Part shown: positions 44,091-55,350 of the stretch, one piece after another
Layout: every line of letters begins with the position of its first letter
How positions within the stretch are numbered: position 1 is the first letter of the stretch
From: Choristoneura fumiferana
Taxonomy: Eukaryota > Arthropoda > Insecta > Lepidoptera > Tortricidae
Direction of reading: 5' to 3'
Assembly (NCBI RefSeq): GCF_025370935.1
Contig: NC_133489.1
Coordinates: 23,675,167-23,739,166, forward strand
Length of the DNA: 64,000 nt
Translations under genes and position numbers: made by a program
Notes under the pieces: model-generated
Told to the model about the DNA's origin: nothing
Seen by the model: only the letters and a program-made list of their open reading frames with translations
Databases searched by the model: none

Positions 44091-46340
44091 AGTATAGATA
44101 TAATCAGTTTAATACATCAGTGGATATAACCCATTAAATGGGACAAAGTTAAACTTCAAATGAAATAAACTAACCTCCTCAAAGAAGCAAAGCTAACCAA
44201 AATAAACAAGTTTCAACAGTGGAGCGGGACTACCCGCAAACAGTTTAGTTGGAGAAAGTATCGACATGTGCCTTTACACGCAGTAGACAAGGCGGCTTGC
44301 ACAGAAGCGACATTTTTTTGAAAACTGAAATACTCTCAGAAACAACGATGAAACGTTTAGCCCTCAATTGAAAGACATTTTGTTAGAAACAGCATTTAAT
44401 TCTGTTAATGATTTTTTGAAAGTAACATTTTAATAGACAAAGCGGAAAGCCAAATCCAATTTAATTGTTTTTCACTTCTGATGCTCTTAAAATGTTACTT
44501 TCTCTGCATATCGGGACTAAATCTCCTTTTTATTCTCTAGGGATTCAAGTTTTTTTTTATTCACCTTGGTAACCCCTAAACAGCCAACATGGTGTTTGTG
44601 AATGGAAGATTTTTAGGCGTGAAAATAACCTCAAAATGACAACTGTGCAAAGATATTTAAAAAAAACACGATTTAATTTCGTGAAACACAATGAATGATT
44701 ACGAATATAAATCTAATTATTCAATTATATTAAGGATTTATTCACTTTATTATGCAGAGTCCAATTAGTTTTAAAATACTTTTCAATTTTGAAACTGTTA
44801 CAAGCAAGCAAGCTTTTACAGCGTCACTTCATACACAATAACAGAAAAAAAAACTTTGAAAACTAGTAGTTTGTCAAGTTTAAGTTGTAGTCGTAACACG
44901 TCCGTTACTTGCTATTTGTCAATCATAATCCTACACCTAAAAAATATAACTTGGAATAAAACAAACTTGTAACTCTCTTTATTTCTTTTCTCCCTTGATT
45001 TTTTGAAACTGACCAGCAAATTACCTCTACCTCAGTTGACGGTAAGTGCACATGAGAACAAAGATTAGCTCACTAGTTCAGTAGCACCCTAATGACTGTG
45101 GCCTTGAAAAATCCATTTTGCTGCCTGTAGGTAAAAAACATCACCACTCGCTCTCTAATCTTTGTCTTTCTAGGAACAAGGCGCGCCTGGCGGTCGCAGA
45201 TACGCGCAAATCCGCGACTTCGCGCCGCGCAGTCAGCGACTTAACAATCACTCAACATTTATTTGCAGAACTTGACGATACCTTTATCCAGACAAGAGAT
45301 ACAATATTTGTTGGCTGGCGGTTTTGGCGAGCGCCTTTTGTTTCGTTCCCCTGACGACGTTTACTTGTTTTATTTGTAGAAAGTATTGCTGTTTTCCCGC
45401 TGAATGCAAGTGGCGGAGTTGTCGTTCATTGTGGCGTTCTTAGGGAGAGGCTTGTCACAGAAACTTGTCAGAAAGTTTTTTTTTAAACAAAATATAATTT
45501 AATTACAATGCTCTCAACGCTGATCGCTATTGTTTGAATTGACCGTGAACGAAACGTCTTCGTTTCAGCATGGGAAAAAATGCTTGCGTCGTATTCGTTT
45601 AAAGGAGTCTTTGACATTCGTTCAACATGTATCTTTACTTCCTGTATAAATCGTCGAGCTCACAAGGCGCTGACGTACTATGTACAAGTACCTATCTCAA
45701 CCAATTCTGGTAATAATTAGCAAACAGGTTCAATAAATGGAATTTTTCAGTCGATTCAGTTTTTGAAAATTTACTACAATACTGTAGCACTTTTTTTAAT
45801 CGGAATCATAATCTCGATTCTTCACAATAGGCCACGGAACACTCAAACTCACGAGAGGATCGCTTAATCTCGTTAGCCCTCGGCTTTCCGAGTGAGGCGG
45901 ATGATCACTCTCTCATGGGACCCAAAGGCATATACAAAGTGCAATAATCGCGCGAATCGCGTTACATTGCGGCGCCGCTGAGCTATAAATTATAGACAAT
46001 CGATCAACCACGCCAATGTAAGACGATTGACGCGATAGTCTCGCACCACAAATAATATTTTATTGAGAAAGACGTCAGTTTCAGAAGCGTCTTTGTTGAC
46101 GTTATAATGTTAGCTCTCACTTTTCTATCGGTACACCTGTCGCTCGACGTGTTCAATGGAATGCTATCAATGAAATCTTTTGACAGGAAAATGTGGAATC
46201 AAGGTCTGTATTCGAGTTAGTATAAGTGGTTGAACAGCTGAAGATATGGCGCTATGAACGATCAGATTCTTTACTATTCAAACTTATAGATATAGATATA
46301 CGTGTAATGTAAATGTTTATTTTACTTGGCTAGTTTCATG
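44091..46340. other. Mostly unassigned
   Basis: Includes a GC-rich open patch at 45174-45354 after a good acceptor-like tract, discussed among the rejected items, and the short RTE piece at 45404. Confidence 0.4.
45404..45457 (+). mobile_element. Short RTE-type LINE fragment
   Basis: TGCAAGTGGCGGAGTTGTCG, TTCATTGTGGCGTTCTTAGG and AGAGGCTTGTCAC match part of the RTE tail, without the GAT end. Confidence 0.6.
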
Positions 46341-46346
46341 AGTTAT

Positions 46347-46386
46347 CTACGCACTCATATATAAATAAATATATATGAGTGCGTAG
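46347..46386. repeat. 16-bp perfect hairpin
   Basis: CTACGCACTCATATAT (46347-46362), loop AAATAAAT, then ATATATGAGTGCGTAG (46371-46386). Confidence 0.9.
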
Positions 46387-46659
46387 GTATAAATTTATCG
46401 CTATCCTTCGGGAAGTATTTAATTTTGCGATTTTTTTTTATATTAATTTAGATTTTAAAATATTATCAGTGATCCAAATAGTATAAAAACTAATTTAGCG
46501 ACATACATAGAGTCTCACTATACTACACTTTTATTTTTTGTGAATTTTTGTCGTCTTCCGTGAAGTCGCCAAGCGGTCACAGCGGAAGACCGTTATTTTT
46601 TGTTAATTGTGTTCTCTGTAATTTGCGAAACGCGAATATATTTTTTTTGTTGATTGCGT

Positions 46660-46735
46660 GACAATACAATAATCTGGTAGTGACATCCTGGAAGTCCAGC
46701 CAGGATCGTCTCAACGGGACGGAACACTTTAACAA
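46660..46735 (+). repeat. Short dispersed repeat with hairpin
   Basis: CAATAATCTGGTAGTGACAT then ATCCTGG-AAGTCCAG-CCAGGAT, a 7-bp hairpin, then CGTCTCAACGGGACG. Matches 57480-57556. Confidence 0.6.
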
Positions 46736-47357
46736 AAAGTACAGTCAGCAAAAAACGCTTGTCAGCAAAAAATATTTTTTTACTAAAAACTTTTTTATTA
46801 GCCTGGTGCAGTGTTCCACTTCTGGGCTTAGGCCTCTCCTCTTGCCCTCACACTGTCTTGTCTGCGCAATCCCATGCATACGCGTCCCATCGCCCCGTTT
46901 CTCACACAAACAAACTTGCATCCCCTATAACATCAAGGATTATGCACTTCGCAGAATTTCATAGAGCATACTTGTTCAATGTTCTAACCCAGCCAATAAC
47001 GGCACCAAAAGTTTCCAGAGCGAGTAAATCCCGAGTAGCGATTCAATCACGGCGGCGGATAACCGGCCGGGATTACAGCCTGGTATAACCGGTTATTGCG
47101 TCTTTGTTATAGTACTGGATAGCTCAAATTGCGTATCGATGGATTCAGTTTAACGGTGAAATTGATATCTTAAAGCCGACGAGCACTTGCAGAATGTGGG
47201 ATATTATTGTACTCCGCATTCATTTTTGGAAGTTACTGGATGAAAAAATATAACGAAAAATATTTATTCTGCAAATGGCTGTCACATTTTTTTTAACTAA
47301 GTATATACAATCTAAGTTGTTTTTTTATCTATGGTCGATAGTTACAAAACTCATACT

Positions 47358-47450
47358 TTCATCACAATCTTAATGTGTTCTTGTAGTTTGGAGGAGGAGG
47401 ATCTGCGTGAACACCCATTTTTTGCATAGCTGTCATAAGGTCGCGGGAAG
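47358..47450 (+). repeat. Penelope-like repeat fragment, copy 3
   Basis: GTGTTCTTGTAGTTTGGAGG, TGCGTGAACACCCATTTTTT and GCTGTCATAAGGTCGCGGGA match 57105-57183; the hammerhead-like part is absent. A foldback element starts right after it. Confidence 0.55.
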
Positions 47451-47451
47451 G

Positions 47452-47732
47452 TATACAGCATGATTCTAGGGTCATGAGCAAGAGTGAATGGGGTGATGAG
47501 GAGATAATAAAAAAAAAGATTCACACTGAGCAACTTTTACTATGGGACCAGCCACGAAATCGCGAAAAAAAAAACAATCTATCAAGAGATAATTGATCGC
47601 TAACTATCCGAAAGGTATGAAACAGCAGTTTTTTTTGCAATATCGTGGCTGGTCCCATAGTAATAGTTGCTCAGTGTGAATCTCCCCATCACGCCTTTCA
47701 CTCTTGCTCATGACCTTGAAATCACCCTGTAT
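47452..47732. mobile_element. ~280-bp foldback MITE
   Basis: Left arm to about 47565 (GGTCATGAGCAAGAGTGAAT, GATTCACACTGAGCAACTTT, TACTATGGGACCAGCCACGA) and right arm from about 47629 are inverted copies of over 90 bp. Ends start TATACAG. No coding content. Confidence 0.88.
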
Positions 47733-48485
47733 AATTTTGTTTATATAATTCATAGACCGCCGCAATGCCCGCAAAGTAACGCCTGATTCAATATTTTTTG
47801 TTCAAAAATATCTGTACACCCTTCTACGCCGTTAACAATAGAGTCCTGTTCACATATTTTTGATGAAACGTTTGCTCAGAAGTTTATGAAGTCGACTGTA
47901 CCATCAGCCAAACATGTGCTTTACCACCCTAAAATTGATAATCGTTTGCATGTCATAAAACAATAATGCCAATAGACGTGTCTGTCAACTTGAAAGTTCG
48001 ACTTTAGCGACATATTCGTTTGATAGGAACTTGTTTAAAAATTGGTAGACCACTTATTTGGCTGATGGTACATCGCAAATATTAGTTAAAAGTCTACATA
48101 GTCCTCGCTGTCCGGATACACCACATCATATCGATGTGTATACGTCCCAACAGACGATCGTTAAACACACGGAATTTTTATGACACAAAAATAAACATAA
48201 GGCACTTGCCCCGTCCCCGAGGAAGGAAACTTAAACTGCGCGTAAAGAGCTTGCCTGCTTCGAAATAAAACTGTGTCTTTTTCAGGGTTCCGTACCTTAT
48301 AAGAAAATAATTTAAACCTGTATAAGATCACATCGCAGCAGATCGCGCAGAGGTATCGAGCTGAAATTAGTGTCATATTATTATACTCAAATTTGATACT
48401 CGTACTCCTTGAAACAGCGAGAAATGAAACATCCAAGTCAACACATTCAAAAGGTACCTACAGACATTAGAGTTTCCATACAAAT

Positions 48486-48645
48486 TGCCTTCAAATTCAA
48501 ATCATTTATTGTGTAAATAGGGCGCAATGGGCACTTTTACAGGTCACTTTTTTAAACTACCAGCGCTTTCGGAAAGACCATCGTTGCCAAGAAGAATGCG
48601 CCGCAAGAAACTTGGCAGAAAGTCATTTTTTTAAATAAAATACTT
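48486..48645 (-). mobile_element. LINE-like 3' tail
   Basis: Begins TCAAATTCAAATCATTTATT and continues GGCGCAATGGGCACTTTTAC, CGCCGCAAGAAACTTGGCAG. Related pieces: 53284-53340 (GGCCGCAATGGGCACTACAC) and a weak match at 45455-45510. Family not named. Confidence 0.6.
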
Positions 48646-49761
48646 AAAAGCTACAGTATACAATTAAAGAAAAAATGGGGTCCCTTAGTTACAAAACTAA
48701 AACTAAAGATGTAACTAGGTATATCTACGTTCAGTACGTTATATTTGATTCTGAAATATACATTTCAGGACAAGTAACCGTTAAGCTTTTGGATTCCGAA
48801 GGCAAGCACACTTTACTGAAGAACCTACAGCGTACTTCCAGTTGTTCTAGAAACTTGAGCTATGAAGGTTAGCTCTTAAAGCACAACCAATAGGATATGT
48901 CTGAAAAACTTAGTTTTTTTATGTGTGTCTGTCTATGCCAGTAAGCATTTAAAATTACCCCTCACTGCATACAATTCTGATTGGCAAAGGGGCTCCGATA
49001 GCATTGTATATTCATAGATACCTAAAATTTTGTACAAAACCCTCTTGACCGATTTTTACACTCTAGGGCATTTATGTGAATACTCACACGGGATTAAATG
49101 CTGAACAATGATTTGTTCCCTCGACCCAAACCAACACTAACCAAAGCTTTAAATCAGTTCTGCAAAGTCCGGCTTTGGTTTTTAGTAAACAAAGCGATAA
49201 CTTCGCTGTATCGAGTTGCAGTATCTCTTTGTTTAAATACACTATCAAACTAAACCTCCAGAATATCAATCTCTCCTTCTCGTTTACTTTAAAAAAGAGA
49301 AGGGCGAGCTGTTCAAGTAGTTGGCGGAGTGAATAAGGATGTTTGTTGCGTGTGAGAGAGAGCACTAGGTGTGTAATTAATACTTTCAGTTTTAATTATG
49401 GAAGTGCTTTGTTTTAAAAACTATTTACTGCGTGTTGTGGAAGCATAATAGTACTCACTTAACAGACTTTTTAATGACTTAGGATGGACTTTATGAAAGA
49501 CTAGCTTTTCTTTATGGCTTCGTCCGCGCGGGCAAGCATCCATTGAATTAAGATCTTTAATTACTCTACTTCATGTACTCTTGTAATTGAAGACATCTAG
49601 CTGTGGACGTTTTCTTTTTGGTGGTCAGTTTTTTAAAGTCTAAAGTTCGGAAAAAAATTAACAGACATAAAAGGCATAAGCACATAAGAGAAATAATTTT
49701 TTGTATTACTTGACTGACGAAATGCTAATGAATACATGTTTTTTGTTCTGTGTATCTCTGG

Positions 49762-49914
49762 GCACGATCAGGCTGTCAAACCAAACTACATTGTGGAGAC
49801 AGCAGGACCGGTCTGGAAGAGAGAGACAGATAGTCGATATGGAGAATGGTTGGAGAGGCAAATACCCAACGGTGGGCGAAAACGCGCTGAAGAAGAAGAA
49901 GAGAAGAGATTCTG
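49762..49914 (+). pseudogene. Coding-like fragment, possibly LINE C-terminal region
   Basis: An open frame with protein-like composition: KPNYIVETAGPVWKRETDSR, YGEWLERQIPNGG, then a Glu-rich run (EEEEEKR). Spacing of G-x-V, R-x-x-D-x-R-Y and Q-x-P-x-x-G resembles the C-terminal 'GHV.R..D.RW...LEW.P..G.R' segment of RTE-like LINEs. A possible acceptor (GGCACGATCAG) precedes it, so a host exon is an alternative. It runs straight into the palindromic element at 49915. Confidence 0.35.
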
Positions 49915-50052
49915 TGTACAGTCAAGTGCAAAGGTATCGATCGACACGGCCTAAGCTTCAAAAATAGTTTACACGACTTTATGCATTAAGGTCGTGTATA
50001 CATATTTTTTTAACTTTGGCCGTGTCGATATATCTTTGCACTTGACTGTACA
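49915..50052. mobile_element. 138-bp palindromic MITE
   Basis: TGTACAGTCAAGTGCAAAGG at the left and CTTTGCACTTGACTGTACA at the right; pairing continues through CGACACGGCC to the inner TACACGAC/GTCGTGTA, so almost the whole element forms one hairpin. Confidence 0.88.
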
Positions 50053-51339
50053 AAGTATGTTCTGATTTTTAAAATCCCGATACGAGTCTGTTATAGCCGT
50101 GGGCGTTTAATTAATAATTAATATAATTCGGCTGTAGTTCGTGCCGCCGCGCGCTGCCGGTGTGCCAAAAACAACACTCTTTTCTCTGGAAAGTTATGTA
50201 ATACGGAAAATAGAATCCCAATCTATTTAGATGTCACTGAATTTTGTTAAAACATACGCGTATAACCAACTTTTCGTGTCCTCATCCCAATCGGTGAGGA
50301 GACATCAAGCAAGGATTATTCCGGTGAATGTATTTCTTTCGATTTCTTAGAGCTTTATTCCACTTCATAAGTTCTGCAAATTTTTAATGCCCCTAATCAT
50401 TTTTTTTATAAGTGCGGCAAATCCCGACTGCGACGGTTCGACTAACTGTAACAGTACCTACTTTTGCTACTGTGTTTCGTACGCTAAGTGGGAGATCCGG
50501 AGGCCCAACAACTTGGTATGAAAATGTAGATAGTTTACAATGCAAGTAAAGTCGACAAAAAGTGCAGTCAGCTTGTATTAAAAATGCAATTTTTACCAAA
50601 AACTTATTTCCTATACGATCGTGCAACACTGCCCTCGATATCGTCCAAATCGAATTGCATATCTGCATAATGAACATATTTATGTCGCTAATCCCGGTTC
50701 CGGGTCGCGGTAAGGGGATTACTGGGATCTACTGGCTATGAACCGGGTTTTGCAGGTTTGGAAGTATTACGCGACGGTAAATTATGGGAATAAAAGGCAT
50801 GGTATTGCAATTGTTTGAAACCCTGTTAAAACAGTTGGATACACGCTGCTTATATAATCTATTTACTTACATAAATTATGCGGTGAACACACTATTTCGT
50901 TCACCTAACGCGATCGCCTAACTTGTTTCAAAATTCGGCCAACGTACGTGGTCTTCACATTCGTCTGTTCGTCTACATTGCGGTTGCAGCTGTCGTTTCC
51001 TGAATGTGATCTATCGTGTTCTACACTGTTTGCGGTCACCGCGTGTTGTTGTGTAATACAAAACATCAAGGCCTCATCAAGGTCAATGTCCTTTGACTCA
51101 AAATAAATAGGTACTTACATACTTTCCCTTTAAAATATTTTACAGCGATTTATTTTAATTTTACAACATTTTTTTTCCTTCACAATTTTGTCATGTTCAA
51201 ATGATTTTACGTCATTTATATTATTATGTAGCAGAGTAATAATATGTATAGAACACGGAATAGAAAAAATAACACAACACCCCCTCAAAGGTAGACTGGT
51301 AGAGATCCCCTTTGTACAAATATCTCAAAGTTTACCCAT
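50053..51339. other. Unassigned AT-rich DNA
   Basis: A 94-codon minus-strand frame (50677-50393) has no recognisable features. GTGCAGTCAGCTTG near 50564 resembles a short dispersed lepidopteran phrase. Confidence 0.4.
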
Positions 51340-51830
51340 TGATTAGATGAGATTAGATTTATTTATATCCTTATGAAAAAATGCATTATAAATACATGTA
51401 AGGTAATTATTACAAATTCACAAAAGGATCGTCAAATTGTATACCAAAAAATAATAATATATAATAATAGCAAATTACAGTAAAAAGTCAGTTAAAAATA
51501 GAATTACAATGTCAAATTAGAATTGAATGTAAAAATAATAACAATAATTAAGGGTAAAAACATAAAAGTTAAAATTACAATTAGTGTACTATGTCAAATT
51601 TAACAAATTGGAACGATCGATCAATTAAATAATAAAAAATAATTAAAATGTCAATGCAATAAAATTATATGTAAAAATAAAAAAAATAGTCCACAAAACA
51701 GGACAAAATATGTCAATGATTAAAATAATAAAAGAAAAATATAAAGTCACAGAATGTGAAAAATGTCAAATAAGAACAAACAAAATATAGGTACTTAAAC
51801 AGAAAAATAAAAATAAAAGTATGTCAATAT
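51340..51830. repeat. AT-rich, low-complexity stretch
   Basis: A-rich sequence with loosely repeated ATGTCAA and AAAATAATA words. It may be a decayed LINE 3' UTR on the minus strand; no boundary can be set. Confidence 0.35.
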
Positions 51831-52070
51831 AAACTCGTTTTGAATTTTTATAATTCGAATTTTACGATATGAGAGTAGATAAACATTTTTAACATGAAGA
51901 TATTGTATTTTTTTTAAACTATTTATGCACTGGCTGTATGTGTCTTTTTGTGGTACGTTTTCAAACGAAACATTTTTATTACATCGTGGATCATATAACC
52001 CGCCATCCGATAAATAAAGCAACGGTATTGACAATTTATGTAAAAATAATATTGTTTAAGATTGTTTTTT

Positions 52071-52238
52071 GGAATCTTTTTGTATTTTTTATTTCAATTT
52101 CAAATTTTTACTTTTACGGTCATCCCGTAAAACCTAAATTGAAAATACAAACTGAAATATAGATGCACAGAAAAACCAGAAAAATAAGACCAGCACTGGG
52201 AATCGAACCTAGGTCCTCGGTATTCGGTATTCGAGAAA
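52071..52238 (-). mobile_element. tRNA-headed SINE (family C), head-to-head pair, left
   Basis: Tail, body and B box (GGGAATCGAACCTAGGTCCT) in minus orientation, broken at TATTCGGTATTCGAGAAA, where the right-hand copy starts. Confidence 0.78.
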
Positions 52239-52490
52239 TTTTCTCGATGAGGGCTACGGTATAGATGTCGCTAGCGTCACTGCTTAAGTGGCTAAATAAG
52301 AAACAAACAAGCTGAGATATGTGGTGTATAGGGGAAATTCGTGTCTGTACCGTTGACCAGCAGTAGTGTAGCGGTATAGCACGCGGTACGGAATACCGAG
52401 GACCTGGGTTCGATTCCCAGGAGTGCTGGTCTTATTTTTCTGGTTTTTCGGTGCATCTATATTTCAGTTTGTATTCTCAATAATATTGTT
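52239..52490 (+). mobile_element. tRNA-headed SINE (family C), head-to-head pair, right
   Basis: Starts TTTCTCGATGAGGGCTACGG, then AAACAAGCTGAGATATGTGG, an A-box-like GTGTAGCGGTATAGCACGCG, B box GGTTCGATTCC at 52407-52417, body CTATATTTCAGTTTGTATTC. Most complete head in the window. Confidence 0.8.
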
Positions 52491-53196
52491 TGTCTCATAA
52501 AATTTTAATATTTATATCATATACTCACAAATGTGATGATAAACATTGTATGTTAAACGGGCGGTACCGGAATTATAAACATCGACTCATTAAAGCCTTC
52601 GAGCAACTTCGTGCAGACTCTCGTTCGCAATTCCTCATTTACCGCCATTAAGACCCAATGTTCTATTGTATGTGCTGCACTAATGCAAAAAAACCATATC
52701 TCAATTACTAAGGCCGTCTTGCAGGAAAAAATAAATTTAGATTTAGTCGTTAAACCTGGCTTAAGCTTAACAGTTCCATACATTTTGGCACTACTAAACT
52801 GAGCTTAACGCAAACTCGAGATTTATGTGTTTCCAGCAAGTAGCCATAATTATTAATGATTATAAGAGCAACACATTGCTATTAAAAATGTATGTTGTGA
52901 TAGAACTCCTACAAGTCGTAAACTAGCAACTATTTCATTAAAACCGTTCCAAACTTTAACAAAACACACATCAGACTCTAGTCAACATTAAACCTTTTGT
53001 ATACGACGTATAAACTAGCGAAGAATGCGAGCAAGCAATTAAACGGGAGGGTTCAACGGGGAGTAAATTTAACTTGCAGGGCCCGGTGCTTGACCGCGGG
53101 CGTCGGCGTCGGAACTCGGACCCTCTCGAGAGTCAATCTAAGACGCTTTGTGAACGTGGTACAGTCAGCAGAAGCAAACGACTCTACAGCCAAGGT

Positions 53197-53245
53197 AATC
53201 ATCATCATCAGCCGTAAGAAGTTCACTGTTGGACATAGGCCATCG
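53197..53245 (-). mobile_element. Short RTE-type LINE tail
   Basis: AATCATCATCATCAGCCGTA and AGTTCACTGTTGGACATAGG: only the terminal ~50 nt of the family. Confidence 0.6.
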
Positions 53246-53283
53246 TACAGCTCCAGTTGCTTCGGTTGAATGGCAAATACAAA

Positions 53284-53460
53284 TTTCTAATTTCAAAGCA
53301 TTTATTCAGTAAATAGGCCGCAATGGGCACTACACGTCGTTTTTTTTTAAACTACAAGCGCTTTGTAACTCTTCTGATGTTGCAGGTGTCCATGGGCGAC
53401 GGTAATCGTTTACCATCAGGCGATCCGTTTGCTCGTTTGCCCCCTATACCATAAAAAAAA
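53284..53460 (-). repeat. Composite: LINE-like tail joined to a ~280-bp-repeat relative
   Basis: 53284-53340 matches the 48.5-kb tail. From about 53345 it changes to the minus-strand form of a relative of the ~280-bp repeat (CATGGGCGACGGTAATCG, TTTACCATCAGGCGATCCGT, TTGCTCGTTTGCC) and ends in an A-run. The join suggests one element was inserted in, or copied together with, the other. Confidence 0.55.
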
Positions 53461-53526
53461 CAACAAACTAATTTAGAATCTCAGCACAATGTGTTTGCCA
53501 GTCCCTTGCACATTACAGCAATAATC

Positions 53527-53735
53527 CTACTAATTTTCACCGCGAAAGTTTGCGAGAATGTGAGGATGAATGTATGAATGTTTGGTACACCTTCACGCAA
53601 ATCCTGTAAGACTTTGATGGCATTTGTTATTTAGATATATATTTAGCTGTACGTCTAGAATAATACAAAGGCTACTTATTACTCCGATATTCCCACAGGT
53701 TCGGAATAAAGGCTCTCACGCGAGAGCAGTGTGTT
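53527..53735 (+). mobile_element. Helitron-like fragment, diverged
   Basis: CCTACTAATTTTCACCGCGA, AAGTTTGCGAGAATGTGAGG, ACCTTCACGCAAATCCTGTA, CCCACAGGTTCGGAATAAAG. Order matches the 5027 and 61216 copies. Confidence 0.5.
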
Positions 53736-53944
53736 GGAGCGTAGAGTAAGTGTCGCAAAAAACTTCTCACCCATTTCTCACGCTGACTGTACAGTACACT
53801 GAGACAAGACCAAACAATACCATTCGGTCGAAAGCTAACACCCCAAACGATACCAAACTAAGTATCGTACTAGCTTTTCCCCACGGCTCCTGTCATATGC
53901 ATGTAGGTTGAAAATGTTGGATTTATTTATTAAAGAATACATCC

Positions 53945-54081
53945 ATATTAAATATAATGACCCGAATAACTCACGTCTTAAATTGAGTTGCTCTGAAGAC
54001 GAAGGGCTACGGATTAGCCCGAAACATGTCGAGCTAAACCCGATTTAAGACGTGAGTTATCCGGGTCATTATATTTAATAT
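53945..54081. repeat. Foldback repeat with hammerhead-like loop
   Basis: Arms 53945-53983 and 54043-54081 are inverted copies (ATAATGACCCGAATAACTCA versus its complement) with one mismatch. The loop holds CTGAAGA (53992-53998), GGGCT/AGCCC stem (54004-54020), GAAAC and GTC (54028-54030), the hammerhead order with three extra nucleotides before stem II. Confidence 0.6.
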
Positions 54082-54132
54082 GAGTCTCACGGTAGTTTCA
54101 TGTACAAAGAATATATCCATTTCAATTGCACA

Positions 54133-54413
54133 TTTTATTTATTTTATTCGACTGGATGGCAAACGAGCAAGTGGGTTTCCTGATGGTAAGAGATCACCAC
54201 CGCCCATAGACACCTGCAACACCAGGGGGATTGCAGATGCGTTGCCTTTCTAGAGGCCTAAGATGGGATACCTCAAGTGCCAGTAATATCACCGGCTGTC
54301 TTACTCTCCACGCTGAAACACAACAGTGCAAACACTGCTGCTTCACGGCAGGATTAGCGAGCAAGATGGTGGTAGCAATCCGGGCGGACCTTGCACAAGG
54401 TCCTACCACCTGC
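54133..54413 (+). repeat. ~280-bp dispersed repeat, copy 3
   Basis: Full-length by comparison with copies 1 and 2, with an intact 3' palindrome. A truncated copy of the 'CCCCGACGC' repeat starts immediately after TACCACCTGC. Confidence 0.85.
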
Positions 54414-54575
54414 AAATGTGGACCGATTTAAATGCGGTTTTTTTATTTGAAGTCAAGTTTTCTAGCGATGGTTCTTAGACATGTTTCATCAAAATCGGTT
54501 TAGCCATTTTTGAGATATTGAACTTTGAAGTGACAAAGTCGGGGGTTCTCCAAATTTTTGTTGGTTAGGTTATGT
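54414..54575 (+). repeat. 'CCCCGACGC' dispersed repeat, copy 5 (5' truncated)
   Basis: Starts at GTGGACCGATTTAAATGCGG directly after the ~280-bp repeat and runs to TTGTTGGTTAGGTTATG. The SINE at 54578 is inserted at its 3' end. Confidence 0.78.
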
Positions 54576-54577
54576 CA

Positions 54578-54880
54578 TACCATCCATCATCCATCCACCA
54601 TCCCAGCCTATATACGTCCCACTGCTGGGCACAGGCCTCCTCTCAAAACTAGGGGGCTTGGGCCATAGTTCCCACGCGGGCCCAGTGCGGATTGCGATTT
54701 TCACACGCACCATTGAATTGCTTCGCAGGTTTGTGCAGGTTTCCTCACGTTGTTTTTCTTCACCGCAAAGCTCGTGGTAAATTTCAAATGTAGTTGCGCA
54801 CATGAATTTTGAAAACTCAGAGGTGCGAGCCGGGGATTGAACCCACGACCCTCTGCCTGAGAGGCGATAGGTCAAACCAC
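54578..54880 (-). mobile_element. tRNA-headed SINE (family D), near full length with target duplication
   Basis: Tail CCATCATCCATCCACCATCC, body CGTCCCACTGCTGGGCACAG, AATTGCTTCGCAGGTTTGTG, B box region CCGGGGATTGAACCCACGAC, head to GGTCAAACCAC. Flanked by the 12-bp direct repeat TAGGTTATGTCA (54566-54577 and 54881-54892), the mark of target-primed insertion. Confidence 0.85.
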
Positions 54881-54974
54881 TAGGTTATGTCAATAAAAAA
54901 ATATTTCTACCATGACTTTAATGCAAGCTCCTCAACAGAGCCATACTGTGACGATTACGACGACGACGACTGTG

Positions 54975-55350
54975 TTGACGATTTTCTCGGGAAAACAGTT
55001 GTTGTGGTGTGCGACAACTATTTTCCCAAGAAAACAGTTGTTGTGGTGTGCGACAACTATTTTCCCAAGAAAACAGTTGTTGTGGTGTGCAACAACTATT
55101 TTCCCAAGAAAACAATTGTTGTGGTGTGCAACAACTATTTTCCCAAGAAAACAGTTGTTGTGGTGTGCAACAACTATTTTCCCAAGAAAACAGTTGTTGT
55201 GGTGTGCGACAACTATTTTCCCAAGAAAACAGTTGTTGTGGTGTGCAACAACTATTTTCCCAAGAAAACAGTTGTTGTGGTGTGCGACAACTATTTTCCC
55301 AAGAAAACAGTTGTTGTGGTGTGCGACAACTATTTTCCCAAGAAAATAGT
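54975..55350. repeat. 39-bp tandem satellite, nine copies
   Basis: Unit of 39 bp, about nine head-to-tail copies with few differences (mostly GCGAC versus GCAAC). Each unit has AGTTGTTG-TGGTGTG-CAACAACT, a hairpin, and TTTTCCCAAGAAAA, a near-palindrome. Since 39 is a multiple of 3, all three plus frames and one or more minus frames stay open (up to 174 codons; 13-residue repeats such as VVVVCDNYFPKK). I judge these frames to be by-products, as no signal or homology supports translation. Confidence 0.9.

Noticed and set aside
45174..45354. Exon-like GC-rich block after CTTTGTCTTTCTAG
   Set aside because: Two frames are open for 33 and 60 codons and neither has a good donor or recognisable sequence, so frame and reality are undecided.
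52335..52440. Possible functional tRNA gene
   Set aside because: It has A- and B-box-like motifs but no complete cloverleaf and clearly belongs to a multi-copy SINE family.
53087..53197. Exon-like block, acceptor AACTTGCAG and donor CCAAG|GTAATC
   Set aside because: Two frames are open throughout, the donor lies at the start of an RTE tail, and ACAGTCAGCAGAAGC looks like a dispersed repeat phrase.
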